DNA of 64,000 nucleotides, taken from Arthrobacter sp. ERGS1:01 (GTDB taxonomy: Bacteria; Actinomycetota; Actinomycetes; Actinomycetales; Micrococcaceae). Numbering within the stretch: the first letter of the stretch is position 1; the number at the start of each line of letters is the position of its first letter. Positions 29,546-38,924 of this stretch are shown one piece after another. Both the position numbers and the translations under genes were made by a program. Location: contig NZ_CP012479.1 in the NCBI RefSeq assembly GCF_001281315.1, positions 1,674,001-1,738,000 of the forward strand, read 5' to 3'. Under the pieces are notes generated by a model, which saw only the letters and a list, made by a program, of their open reading frames with translations, made no database searches and was not told the DNA's origin.

Positions 29546-29690
29546 TCTCACTACTTTCCGATGCCTGGGGATTTTTGTTGTGCCGGAACCTCGCTAGACT
29601 GGACAGGTTGTTCAACGCAAGTCCTGCCAGTATTTAAGGGGCAGACGTTCGTTTCGCGGCACTTACCCACTTACGTGAAAGGTTACTACG

Positions 29691-31289
29691 TTGATTACGG
29701 TCCAAGACCTTGAGTTACGCGCCGGGGCGCGACTGCTCATGGACGAAGTGTCATTTCGGATCGACAAGGGTGACAAGATCGGCCTGGTGGGACGTAACGG
29801 TGCCGGCAAGACGACGCTGACCCGCGTCCTGGCAGGGGAGGGCCTGCCTGCCGGCGGCAAGGTCACCCGCAGCGGCGAGATCGGCTACCTGCCCCAGGAT
29901 CCCCGCACTCCCGACATGGAACAGCTGGCGAAGGACAGGATCCTTGCCGCCCGCGACCTGGACAAGGTCATCACCAAGCTGCGCGCCGCCGAGCACGACA
30001 TGGCCAGCGAGGACAACAACGTCCGGGACAAGGCCATGCGCCGCTATGACCGGCTCGAGCAGGAATTCCTGGCCGGCGGGGGCTATGCTGCCGAGGCTGA
30101 GGCCGCCGCCATCTCCTCCAACCTGGCCCTGCCGGAGCGGATCCTGAACCAGCCGCTGAAGACGCTCTCCGGTGGTCAGCGCCGCCGTGTGGAACTCGCC
30201 CGGATTCTTTTCTCCGGCGCCCAGACCATGCTCCTCGATGAGCCCACGAACCACCTTGACGCCGACTCCATCGCCTGGCTGCGGGACTTCCTCAAGAGCC
30301 ATCAGGGCGGGCTGATCGTGATCAGCCACGACACCGATCTGCTCGAGGCCACGGTGAACAAGGTCTTCCACCTGGACGCCAACCGCGCCACGATCGACCA
30401 GTACAACCTGGGCTGGAAGAAGTACCTGGCCCAGCGCGAGACCGACGAACGGGCCCGACGCCGGGAACGCGCCAACGCGGAAAAGAAGGCCGGAGTCCTC
30501 ATGGAGCAGGCCAACAAGATGCGTGCCAAGGCCACCAAGGCCGTCGCCGCCCAGAACATGGCCAAGCGTGCCGAACGCCTGCTGGCCGGCCTGGAGGACG
30601 TCCGGGCCCAGGACAAGGTTGCCGCGCTGCGCTTCCCGGACCCCTCACCGTGCGGGAAGACCCCGCTCATGGCCGAGGGCCTGAGCAAGTCCTACGGCTC
30701 GCTGGAAATCTTCACCGACGTCAGCCTGGCGATCGACCGCGGCTCCAAGGTGGTCATCCTGGGCCTCAACGGTGCCGGCAAGACCACGCTCCTGCGCATG
30801 CTGGCCGGCGTGGCCAAGCCGGACACCGGGGAGATCATCCACGGGCACGGGCTCAAGGTGGGCTACTACGCCCAGGAGCACGACACCCTCGACGTCACCC
30901 GCACCGTGCTGGAAAACATGCGCTCGGCCGCCGGTGACATGAACGACGCCGAAGTGCGCGGGATCCTCGGATCCTTCCTGTTCTCCGGCGACGACGTCAA
31001 CAAGCCGGCCGGGGTTCTCTCCGGTGGTGAGAAGACCCGCCTGGCGCTGGCCACGATCGTGGCGTCCTCGGCCAACGTGCTGCTCCTCGATGAGCCCACG
31101 AACAACCTTGACCCCGCCAGCCGCGCGGAGATCCTCGGCGCCCTGAAGAACTACAGCGGAGCCGTGGTCCTGGTCAGCCACGATGAAGGCGCCGTGGAGG
31201 CACTCGATCCCGAGCGCGTGGTCCTGCTGCCCGACGGCGACGAGGACCTCTGGAACCCGGATTACCTGGACCTGATCACCCTGGCTTAG
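29691..31289 (+). CDS. ABC-F family ATP-binding protein
   Basis: Soluble protein of 532 residues with two ABC ATPase domains and no membrane domain, the ABC-F plan; such proteins act on ribosomes. Domain 1 has GRNGAGKTT near residue 34, LSGGQRRR, and LLDEPTNHLD; domain 2 has GLNGAGKTT near residue 361, LSGGEKTR, and LLDEPTNNLD. Between them is a charged coiled-coil linker (about residues 238-305) with many Arg/Lys/Ala. Start codon TTG at 29691, supported by GAAAGG nine bases upstream. Whether it gives antibiotic protection or has a housekeeping role cannot be told. Confidence 0.92.
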   Translation: MITVQDLELRAGARLLMDEVSFRIDKGDKIGLVGRNGAGKTTLTRVLAGEGLPAGGKVTRSGEIGYLPQDPRTPDMEQLAKDRILAARDLDKVITKLRAAEHDMASEDNNVRDKAMRRYDRLEQEFLAGGGYAAEAEAAAISSNLALPERILNQPLKTLSGGQRRRVELARILFSGAQTMLLDEPTNHLDADSIAWLRDFLKSHQGGLIVISHDTDLLEATVNKVFHLDANRATIDQYNLGWKKYLAQRETDERARRRERANAEKKAGVLMEQANKMRAKATKAVAAQNMAKRAERLLAGLEDVRAQDKVAALRFPDPSPCGKTPLMAEGLSKSYGSLEIFTDVSLAIDRGSKVVILGLNGAGKTTLLRMLAGVAKPDTGEIIHGHGLKVGYYAQEHDTLDVTRTVLENMRSAAGDMNDAEVRGILGSFLFSGDDVNKPAGVLSGGEKTRLALATIVASSANVLLLDEPTNNLDPASRAEILGALKNYSGAVVLVSHDEGAVEALDPERVVLLPDGDEDLWNPDYLDLITLA

Positions 31290-31314
31290 TCCCCACGCCC
31301 GGCAGCGACGGCGG

Positions 31315-31806
31315 TCAGCGGACCGCCGTCGGCACCGCGCCGGTGACCCACAACAGTTCCTCATACGTGAGGGACAACATGGCCTGATGGCTTCCCGCGC
31401 CCGCCCACAGGAGCGGGAAGCGGGCCAGGTCCGTGTCCAAAAATGCCCGGATGGGTGCCCGGTGCCCCAAGGGGGCGACACCACCCACCGGCTGCCCGGC
31501 GTGCTCCAGCACGAACTCGGGGGTGGCCCGGCCAATCTTGGGCAAACCGTGCTCCCTGGCCACCAGCTTCGCGTTGACCTTCGCGGCCCCGCTGGCCAGG
31601 ATCAACAACGGTTCGCCGCCGCATTCAAAAATCAGGCTGTTGGCGATTGCGCCCACCTCACAACCCAGGGCTGCTGCAGCTGTGGCCGCCGTCGCGACGG
31701 TTTCCTCCACGACGATGACCGTGTCGGGGAGCCCCGCGGCCAGCAGCGCCCGGCGCACGTTCTCGACGACGGGATTGGCGGTTTCCGGGGTTGCTTCAGC
31801 ACTCAT
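31315..31806 (-). CDS. YbaK/EbsC family aminoacyl-tRNA deacylase-like protein
   Basis: A 163-residue single-domain protein of the YbaK/ProX editing family, which hydrolyses mischarged tRNAs such as Cys-tRNAPro. Conserved features are the Lys in KVNAKLVARE near residue 80 and the GGVAPLGH loop near residue 108. It starts at ATG 31806; TAGACT lies six bases upstream and no ribosome binding site is present. Its terminus converges with the ABC-F gene. The exact tRNA specificity is not visible. Confidence 0.85.
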   Translation of the reverse strand: MSAEATPETANPVVENVRRALLAAGLPDTVIVVEETVATAATAAAALGCEVGAIANSLIFECGGEPLLILASGAAKVNAKLVAREHGLPKIGRATPEFVLEHAGQPVGGVAPLGHRAPIRAFLDTDLARFPLLWAGAGSHQAMLSLTYEELLWVTGAVPTAVR

Positions 31807-31818
31807 GGTCCCAGTCTA
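31807..31818 (-). promoter_or_regulatory. Putative -10 box for leaderless ybaK-like gene
   Basis: TAGACT (31818-31813), then GGGACC, then ATG: the six-base spacing found for other leaderless candidates here. Confidence 0.45.
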
Positions 31819-31856
31819 TGGGCAATGTCACAGCCTCCACACAACCGCGCTTACGT

Positions 31857-31928
31857 CGCATAACGGCGGTTTCCCGGCTTATGGGCGGTTCCTGACCCGC
31901 CGATAAGCCCGGAAAGCGCCGATATGCG
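31857..31928. repeat. Imperfect intergenic palindrome
   Basis: A long imperfect hairpin spans the gap between SURF1 and the ybaK-like gene. GCATA (31858-31862) pairs with TATGC (31923-31927), and GGCGNTTTCC and GGCTTAT pair with the opposite arm near 31902-31920, with a few mismatches. The outer part (CGCATAACGGCG against CGCCGATATGCG) resembles the arms of the hairpins at 10048-10220. It may also end the SURF1 transcript. Confidence 0.5.
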
Positions 31929-31938
31929 TCAAATACGC

Positions 31939-32832
31939 TTAGAAGCCCTGAGAATCCAGCAGCGCGTCTTCCTCTTCCTCGGCCGAGGCGCGGGCCCCGG
32001 GCTTCTTGACCTTCTTCAGCCGACGGGGGTGGAATGCGGAACCGCGGCCATAGATTTCCTCGACCGGGATGCCGGTCTCGGCAGCCTCAAGTTCGTCGAA
32101 TTCGTCATTGCGTCGCTGCATCCGGGCGGCGTAGCCGAAGCCCACAAAAGCCAGTACGCCGAAGCAGATCCACTGCATGGCGTAGCTGAGGTGCGAGCCC
32201 TCGTCGATGGACGGGGCGGGGAAGCCAATGGGGTTGACCGCCGCGGCGGGGGATTCGGTGGCGAGCTGGGCATACGCGCCGGTCTTGATGGGGTAGCTCA
32301 GCTGAGTCGCGTAGTCGCCGAGCTCAATGGAGGCCAACTGGCCCGCCGGGGCGCCACGGTTGAGTTTGGCCTCGGCCGGCCGCAGCCTGGCCACCACCGT
32401 GACCTCTCCGGACGCCGGTTGCGGGACGGAGTCCGGGTGCCCGGGGTCCTTGTCGCCAATGGGCAGCCAGCCGCGGTCGATGATGACGGTGTCGCCATTA
32501 TCCAGGGTCAGGGGCACCAGCACCTCGTAACCGGGCTGGCCGTTGAGCGGGCGGTTCCGGACAACCCGTTGGTCGGCCGTCTTGTAAACGCCCTTCATGG
32601 TGACCTGGGTCCACTCCTTAGTGGAGTCAAAGTGCGCGAAGTCGTTCGCCATGGTGCTGTACGGAACGGGCGCGGAGGAGTAGTTGGCGGTGATCTTGGC
32701 GATGTCCGCCACGACCTCATTGCGCCGGTTCATCTGCCAGTTGCCCAGGGCCACGCAGGCGATGGCAAAGATCAGCGCCATCACAAAATAGCCGGCCCAC
32801 TTGCTGGAAAACAGGAACTTGTACGTCTTCAT
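31939..32832 (-). CDS. SURF1 family cytochrome oxidase assembly protein
   Basis: Membrane protein of 297 residues with the SURF1 plan: one helix at residues 12-30 followed by the ALGNWQMNRR motif, a large outer domain, and a second helix near residue 228 (AMQWICFGVLAFVGFGYAA). Conserved segments include GQPGYEVLVPL and IDRGWLP. SURF1 helps insert heme A into cytochrome oxidase, consistent with ctaA and ctaB elsewhere in the window. A charged tail with an EEEED stretch extends the C-terminus. Confidence 0.9.
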   Translation of the reverse strand: MKTYKFLFSSKWAGYFVMALIFAIACVALGNWQMNRRNEVVADIAKITANYSSAPVPYSTMANDFAHFDSTKEWTQVTMKGVYKTADQRVVRNRPLNGQPGYEVLVPLTLDNGDTVIIDRGWLPIGDKDPGHPDSVPQPASGEVTVVARLRPAEAKLNRGAPAGQLASIELGDYATQLSYPIKTGAYAQLATESPAAAVNPIGFPAPSIDEGSHLSYAMQWICFGVLAFVGFGYAARMQRRNDEFDELEAAETGIPVEEIYGRGSAFHPRRLKKVKKPGARASAEEEEDALLDSQGF

Positions 32833-32835
32833 GTA

Positions 32836-33065
32836 TTAGGCGGGTTCCTCATTGGTCATCGGCACGGTTTCCTTCCAGAGGGACCGGCTTTGCAAATAAT
32901 CTTCCAGCCACGCGACATGGTCATCGCAGGCCAGCCATATCTTACGCCGCTCAGGTGTGTGGATACGCGGGTTGTTCCAGAGCAGCTGCGTGGTGGCGGC
33001 GGCGCGGCAGCCCTTGCGGGAGCAGATGGTGGGTGCGGGCTCCGAACCCATCATGTCCAAAAGGT

Positions 33066-33069
<4 letters not shown>
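32836..33069 (-). CDS. Small protein with zinc-ribbon-like Cys/His pattern
   Basis: A 77-residue protein of unknown function. Cys16-x4-Cys21 near the start and Cys48-x2-His51 in the middle (WLACDDHVAWLEDYL) could form one zinc site. It overlaps the DUF3099 gene by 4 bases and ends 3 bases before SURF1, so the three are one unit, which suggests, without proving, a link to oxidase assembly or membrane biogenesis. Confidence 0.7.
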
Positions 33070-34472
<1,403 letters not shown>

Positions 34473-34513
34473 GCCCACCTTTTACTTGTTCATAGAGAAA
34501 CGAAGGATTGTTT

Positions 34514-35254
34514 ATGGGAAAGCTTGACGGAAAGACAGCTATCGTCACCGGTTCATCGCGCGGCGTTGGCGCCGACGTGGCCAAGAACCTGGCCGCGGAA
34601 GGTGCGGCCGTGGTGGTCAACTACCGCCAGAAGGCACCGCGCGCCAACAAGGTCGTGGCACAGATCGTGGAGGCCGGCGGCCGCGCCGTCGCCGTGGGCG
34701 CCGACCTGACCGAGCGCGAGGGCGTGCACGCCCTGGTCAGCGCCGCCATGGAGAACTTTGGCTCGCTCGACCTGCTGGTGCTCAACGCCTCCGGCGGCAT
34801 GGAAGGCGGCATGGCCGAGGACTACGCCCTCAAGCTGAACCGCGACGCCCAGGTCAACCTGCTCAACGCGGCCCTGCCCGTCATGAAGCCCGGTTCCCGT
34901 GTGGTGTTCGTCACGAGCCACCAGGCGCACTTCATCGAAACCACGCCCACCATGCCCGAGTACGAGCCCGTGGCCCGGAGCAAGCGTGCCGGCGAGGACG
35001 CGCTGCGCGCCCTCATCCCCAACCTTGCCGCCGAGAACGTCTCCCTCGTGGTGGTTTCCGCCGACATGATCGAGGGCACCGTCACGGCCACGCTGCTGGA
35101 CCGTGCCAACCCGGGCGCCATCGAGGCCCGCCGCGCCGAGGCCGGACGCCTCTACACGGTGGCCGAGTTCGCCGCCGAGATCACGGCCATGACGACGGCC
35201 GACGTCGAGACCGGCCACACCGAATACGTGGGCGGCGCGGACTCCTTCAAGTAG
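34514..35254 (+). CDS. SDR-family oxidoreductase with altered active site
   Basis: A 246-residue short-chain dehydrogenase downstream of fabG (41 bases apart). It has the cofactor motif TGSSRGVG near residue 12 and the catalytic-serine region VTSHQAHF. Where SDRs have YxxxK it reads VARSK, so the lysine is kept but the tyrosine is not; a tyrosine three residues earlier (PEYEPVARSK) might substitute. NNAG reads LNASG. It may be a reductase with a different mechanism or a non-catalytic protein. GAAGGA lies 6 bases before ATG 34514, preferred over TTG 34508. Confidence 0.8.
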   Translation: MGKLDGKTAIVTGSSRGVGADVAKNLAAEGAAVVVNYRQKAPRANKVVAQIVEAGGRAVAVGADLTEREGVHALVSAAMENFGSLDLLVLNASGGMEGGMAEDYALKLNRDAQVNLLNAALPVMKPGSRVVFVTSHQAHFIETTPTMPEYEPVARSKRAGEDALRALIPNLAAENVSLVVVSADMIEGTVTATLLDRANPGAIEARRAEAGRLYTVAEFAAEITAMTTADVETGHTEYVGGADSFK

Positions 35255-35267
35255 GGCTGCGCAACCA

Positions 35268-35315
35268 ACGCAAAAGCGGCGGTCCCACCAATTGGTGGGG
35301 CCGCCGCTTTTGCGT
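35268..35315. terminator. Bidirectional terminator between SDR gene and serB
   Basis: A 22-bp stem (35268-35289 with 35294-35315, one G-T pair) closes on AATT. The outer arms are ACGCAAAAG and CTTTTGCGT, so both strands read a T-rich right side. Both neighbouring genes end here. Confidence 0.85.
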
Positions 35316-35334
35316 GTTGTCTTGGCGCGGGCCT

Positions 35335-36231
35335 TTAGCGTGCTGCCTGGATTCCGGCCAGGGCCAGGGCAACGTCCAGGTTGGGCAGGTTGATCTGGGC
35401 GTCGGCCACGGCCCGGACGGCGGGCTTGGCGTTAAACGCCACGCCCAGCGCCGCCGCGTTCATCATGTCCAGATCGTTGGCCCCGTCACCGATCGCCATG
35501 GTGGCGTCCATGCCGATCCCGGCTTCCGCGCTCCAGTCGCGCAGCTTGGTTTCCTTGGCCGCCCGGTCGACGACGGCGCCGCGCACCTTGCCGGTGAGGT
35601 GGCCGTCAACGATCTCAAGTTCGTTCGCCAGGGAAAAGTCCAGGCCCAGGCGCGCGGCCAGCGGTGCCAGGATCTGCGCAAATCCGCCCGATACGGCTGC
35701 CACGGTGTGCCCGGCTGCCTTGGCCTCGGCCACGAGGCGTTCGGCGCCCACCGACATCTTGATCTTCGCGCCGACTTCCGCCAGCACGGTCTCGGGCAGG
35801 CCGGCCAGGGTGGCCACCCGGTGATGCAGGCTCTCGGCGAAGTCGAGTTCGCCCCGCATCGCGGCCTCGGTCACCTTGGCGACCTCGGCCTCGGTGCCGG
35901 CATGGGTGGCCAGCAGTTCGATGACTTCCTGCTGGATCAGGGTCGAGTCGACATCCATGATGATGAACTTGCGCCGGGCGCCGCGCAGCGATTCGGGCAC
36001 CACGGCCGTGTCCACGCCGGCCACCGGCGCAGCCGCCAGGGCCGCACGCAGGGCGGGGGCGGCGTCGTCGTCGGCGGAAAGCCCAAAGCTGGCAGTCTCA
36101 AAACCCGGGTGGCTTTCGCGGGACTCGTCCAGGACGGTGCAGCCGTTGGCAAGCAGCAACGCACGGATGGCGGCGACGGATTCGGCGGGAAGCGTTTGGC
36201 CATAGCTGACCGCAGTAAAAGTGGAGGGCAT
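35335..36231 (-). CDS. serB: Phosphoserine phosphatase
   Basis: Last step of serine synthesis: dephosphorylates phosphoserine. HAD-family enzyme of 298 residues: motif I DVDSTLIQQE near residue 92, motif II in VSGGF near residue 180, and motif III GDGANDLDMM near residue 248. About 85 residues before motif I form an extra N-terminal domain common to actinobacterial SerB. TAGAAT lies six bases before the ATG and no Shine-Dalgarno is seen, so a leaderless message is likely. Confidence 0.93.
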   Translation of the reverse strand: MPSTFTAVSYGQTLPAESVAAIRALLLANGCTVLDESRESHPGFETASFGLSADDDAAPALRAALAAAPVAGVDTAVVPESLRGARRKFIIMDVDSTLIQQEVIELLATHAGTEAEVAKVTEAAMRGELDFAESLHHRVATLAGLPETVLAEVGAKIKMSVGAERLVAEAKAAGHTVAAVSGGFAQILAPLAARLGLDFSLANELEIVDGHLTGKVRGAVVDRAAKETKLRDWSAEAGIGMDATMAIGDGANDLDMMNAAALGVAFNAKPAVRAVADAQINLPNLDVALALAGIQAAR

Positions 36232-36243
36232 GGGTCGATTCTA
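36232..36243 (-). promoter_or_regulatory. Putative -10 box for leaderless serB transcript
   Basis: TAGAAT (36243-36238), six bases, then ATG. The pattern matches the other leaderless candidates; a -35 is not clear. Confidence 0.45.
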
Positions 36244-36321
36244 GCGAAACACGGGACGCACTGGCTGCACGGGGCCGCACAGTTCGCGTTGGCCGCCCCG
36301 CGTGGCCTAGGCTCTTTGTTC

Positions 36322-37107
36322 ATGAGTGAAGTTTTGGGTTTGGCCGGTGTCAGCGTGGTCCGCGGCACTAAGACGTTGTTGGATTCCGTCGACTGGCGGG
36401 TTGCCGAAGGCGAACGCTGGGTGGTCCTTGGACCCAACGGCGCGGGCAAGAGCACGCTGCTGCAAATTGCCGGTGCGCGCATGCACCCCACCCGCGGAGT
36501 TGCCGGGATCCTCGACGAAGTCCTTGGCGCCGTCGACGTCTTCGAGCTGCGTCCCCGGATCGGCCTGGCGTCCGCCACGCTGGCCAATCAGATCCCCTGG
36601 AACGAGAAGGTCCTCAACGTTGTGGTGACCGCCTCCTACGGCGTCACGGGCCGCTGGCGTGAGCAGTACGATCGCGACGACGAACGCCGCGCCTTCCACC
36701 TGCTCGAGGACTGGGGCATGTCCACGTTCATGAACCGCACGTTCGTCTCGCTCAGCGAGGGGGAGCGCAAGCGCGTCCAGATCGCCCGCGCCTTGATGAG
36801 CGACCCCGAACTGCTGCTGCTCGACGAGCCCGGCGCCGGGCTTGACCTGGCCGGCCGCGAGGACCTGGTGCGCCGCCTGAGCGAACTGGCCGCCGATCCC
36901 ATGGCGCCGAGCACCGTGCTGGTCACGCACCACCTGGAGGAAGTGCCCCCCGGCTTCACGCACGCCTTGCTGCTGCGCGACGGCGGCGTGGTGGCCCAGG
37001 GACCCATCGAGGACGTCTTGACCGAGGAACACCTAAGCACCACGTTCGGCCTGCCGCTTTCGGTGACGAACAACGCCGGCCGCTACGCGGCAACCGCCCG
37101 CCACTAA
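36322..37107 (+). CDS. ABC transporter ATP-binding protein, orphan
   Basis: A 261-residue ABC ATPase without an adjacent permease gene. Walker A is GPNGAGKST near residue 37, the signature is LSEGERKRV (SEGE instead of SGGQ), Walker B is LLLLDEPGAGLDLAG and the switch histidine is VTHHLEEV. It resembles the YlmA/ModF-like group of stand-alone ATPases, for which no transport substrate is known. No ribosome binding site; TAGGCT at 36308-36313 lies eight bases before the ATG, so it may be leaderless. The methyltransferase gene follows 6 bases later. Confidence 0.82.
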   Translation: MSEVLGLAGVSVVRGTKTLLDSVDWRVAEGERWVVLGPNGAGKSTLLQIAGARMHPTRGVAGILDEVLGAVDVFELRPRIGLASATLANQIPWNEKVLNVVVTASYGVTGRWREQYDRDDERRAFHLLEDWGMSTFMNRTFVSLSEGERKRVQIARALMSDPELLLLDEPGAGLDLAGREDLVRRLSELAADPMAPSTVLVTHHLEEVPPGFTHALLLRDGGVVAQGPIEDVLTEEHLSTTFGLPLSVTNNAGRYAATARH

Positions 37108-37113
37108 GCACCT

Positions 37114-37926
37114 GTGATCATCCATCTGCAGGACTCCGCCGACCCCCGCGTCGACGACTACACCTCCCTGACCGACACCCAGCTCCGCAAGGTCCGGGAA
37201 CCGGCCGAGGGCATGTACATCGCCGAGAGCTCCCGCGTGCTGCGCCGGGCACTCGACGCCGGCCACCGGCCGCGGTCCTTCTTCATGGCGGAGAAATGGC
37301 TGCCCGAGCTGGCTGACGTGATCGACGCCCACCCGGATGTCCCCGTGTTTGTCGGCACCGCGGCCATGCTCGAGGAGATTACCGGCTTCCACCTGCACCG
37401 CGGCGCCATGGCGGCCATGCACCGCCCGGCCCCGGCCGACATTTCCGCCTTGCTGGCGGGAGCCAGCCGGGTGGCGGTGCTGGAGGACATTGTGGACCAC
37501 ACCAACATTGGCGCCATCTTCCGCTCCGCCGCGGCACTGGGCGTGGATGCCGTCCTGGTCAGCCCGCGCTGCGGGGACCCGCTGTACCGCCGCAGCATCC
37601 GGGTGAGCATGGGCACCGTGTTCCAGGTGCCGTGGGCGCGGCTGCCGGAATGGCCCGAGGGCATGGCCTTGCTTGAAGAGGCCGGATTTGCGACGGCGGC
37701 GCTGGCCCTGGAGCCGGATTCGCTGACCATCACCGAACTGGCCGCCCGCAATGACGAGAAGCTGGCGTTGATCCTGGGCACCGAGGGCGACGGCCTGAGC
37801 CCGGCAACCCTGGCCCGCGCGGGCGATTCGGTCATGATTCCCATGTATGCCGGCGTTGACTCGCTCAACGTCGCCGCCGCCAGCGCAGTCGCCTTTTTCG
37901 CCACCCAGAAGACCGCCCCGGCCTAA
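37114..37926 (+). CDS. TrmH/SpoU-family RNA 2'-O-methyltransferase
   Basis: SAM-dependent RNA methyltransferase with a trefoil knot, 270 residues, start GTG. The N-terminal ~100 residues form a substrate-binding domain. The SPOUT motifs are NIGAIFRSAAALG near residue 131, LILGTEGDGLS near residue 220 and IPMYAGVDSLNVAAASAVAFF near residue 243. Whether rRNA or tRNA is the substrate cannot be told. It is probably co-transcribed with the upstream ATPase. Confidence 0.88.
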   Translation: MIIHLQDSADPRVDDYTSLTDTQLRKVREPAEGMYIAESSRVLRRALDAGHRPRSFFMAEKWLPELADVIDAHPDVPVFVGTAAMLEEITGFHLHRGAMAAMHRPAPADISALLAGASRVAVLEDIVDHTNIGAIFRSAAALGVDAVLVSPRCGDPLYRRSIRVSMGTVFQVPWARLPEWPEGMALLEEAGFATAALALEPDSLTITELAARNDEKLALILGTEGDGLSPATLARAGDSVMIPMYAGVDSLNVAAASAVAFFATQKTAPA

Positions 37927-37950
37927 CAGCGGCCTCCCAAGGGGCCGGGG

Positions 37951-37956
37951 TAGGCT
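37951..37956 (+). promoter_or_regulatory. Putative -10 box for leaderless bcp transcript
   Basis: TAGGCT lies exactly six bases before the bcp ATG, the spacing seen for other leaderless candidates; there is no Shine-Dalgarno. Confidence 0.45.
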
Positions 37957-37962
37957 GACACC

Positions 37963-38421
37963 ATGAAAATTGGTGACGTTGTTGCAGACTTTGAACTGCC
38001 GGACCAGCACGGCAACCCCCGCACGCTTTCGGCCCTGGCCGCCAACGGACCGTTGGTGATCTTCTTCTACCCGCTGGCCAGCAGCGGCGGCTGCACCAAG
38101 GAGGCCTGCCACTTCCGCGACCTGGAGAAGGAATTCGCCGCAGCCGGGGCCTCCCTGGTTGGCATCAGCACCGATTCCCCGGCCAAACAGCTCGCCTTCG
38201 CCACCGAAAACCACTTCGACTACCCGCTGCTGAGCGATGCCAAGGGGGCCGTTGCGGACCAGTTTGGGGTCCGCCGGCACCTGCTGGCCAAGACGCTTCC
38301 CACCAAGCGGGCAACGTTCATCGTTGACTCGTCCCTGACGGTGCGATTCCAGGTCAGCAGCGAAACCAACATGGACGTCCACGCCGACAATGCGCTGGCG
38401 GCCCTGGCCACGTTGGCCTGA
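37963..38421 (+). CDS. bcp: Thioredoxin-dependent thiol peroxidase (Bcp/PrxQ)
   Basis: Peroxiredoxin of 152 residues that reduces peroxides using thioredoxin. Peroxidatic Cys44 and resolving Cys49 are in CTKEAC, the spacing of the PrxQ group. The catalytic PxxxTxxC motif reads PLASSGGC, with Ser in place of Thr, an accepted variant. The remainder (ATFIVDSSLTVRFQV) is typical. It stands alone, 36 bases after the methyltransferase gene. Confidence 0.9.
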   Translation: MKIGDVVADFELPDQHGNPRTLSALAANGPLVIFFYPLASSGGCTKEACHFRDLEKEFAAAGASLVGISTDSPAKQLAFATENHFDYPLLSDAKGAVADQFGVRRHLLAKTLPTKRATFIVDSSLTVRFQVSSETNMDVHADNALAALATLA

Positions 38422-38443
38422 CGCGCCGGAACGGCGGCCCGGC

Positions 38444-38473
38444 TTGGTTAAAACGGTGCGGAACCGGTAAAGT
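38444..38473 (+). promoter_or_regulatory. Putative promoter of rpmE2
   Basis: TTGGTT (38444-38449) and TAAAGT (38468-38473) are separated by 18 bases, which leaves a leader of about 65 bases before the GTG. No zinc-repressor box was recognised near it. Confidence 0.4.
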
Positions 38474-38547
38474 TTGTAGCTGGCCCGCGTGGCCATAACA
38501 TTCATCAGCCTGGCAAAAACCAGGCGATCACACTTTAGAGGTAAACC

Positions 38548-38802
38548 GTGAAGCAGAACACCCACCCCAAGTATGCCGCCATCGTTTTCAACGACCTGGC
38601 CTCGGGTACCAAGTTCCTGACGCGCTCCACCGCGACGTCAAGCAAGACCATCGAGTGGGAAGACGGCAACACCTACCCCGTGATCGACGTTGAAATCTCC
38701 TCCGAGTCGCACCCGTTCTACACGGGCAAGCAGCGCATCATGGACAGCGCCGGTCGCGTGGAGCGCTTCAACGCCCGCTTCGCAGGCTTCGGCAAGAAGT
38801 AA
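38548..38802 (+). CDS. rpmE2: 50S ribosomal protein L31 type B
   Basis: Ribosomal protein L31 of the zinc-free type, 84 residues: [15 protein letters not shown] at the start, HPFYTGKQR near residue 55 and RVERFNARF near the end. No CxxC pairs are present. In many bacteria this form replaces the zinc-binding L31 during zinc shortage. Start GTG with AGAGGT upstream. A terminator follows 25 bases after the stop. Confidence 0.95.
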   Translation: MKQNTHPKYAAIVFNDLASGTKFLTRSTATSSKTIEWEDGNTYPVIDVEISSESHPFYTGKQRIMDSAGRVERFNARFAGFGKK

Positions 38803-38827
38803 TACTTCTTTCCACCAGTTTTACGCT

Positions 38828-38859
38828 CAGCGGTCCGTTCCTTCGGGGGCGGGCCGCTG
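38828..38859 (+). terminator. Rho-independent terminator after rpmE2
   Basis: CAGCGGTCCG (38828-38837) pairs with CGGGCCGCTG (38850-38859) through ten positions, one of them G-T, and is followed by TTGTTT. Confidence 0.75.
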
Positions 38860-38924
38860 TTGTTTAACCCTGGCGGGTTGCGCGCGACTTTGCCTAAGTC
38901 CCGCCCTGTTGAAAGACTGAAACC

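Noticed and set aside
29546..29690. Biotin-repressor or riboswitch element before bioY
   Set aside because: No BirA-like or BioQ-like inverted repeat was recognised in the 145 bases between bioY and the ABC-F gene.
38422..38547. Zur box before the zinc-free L31 gene
   Set aside because: Expected from biology, but no A/T-rich inverted repeat of that type was seen in the leader.
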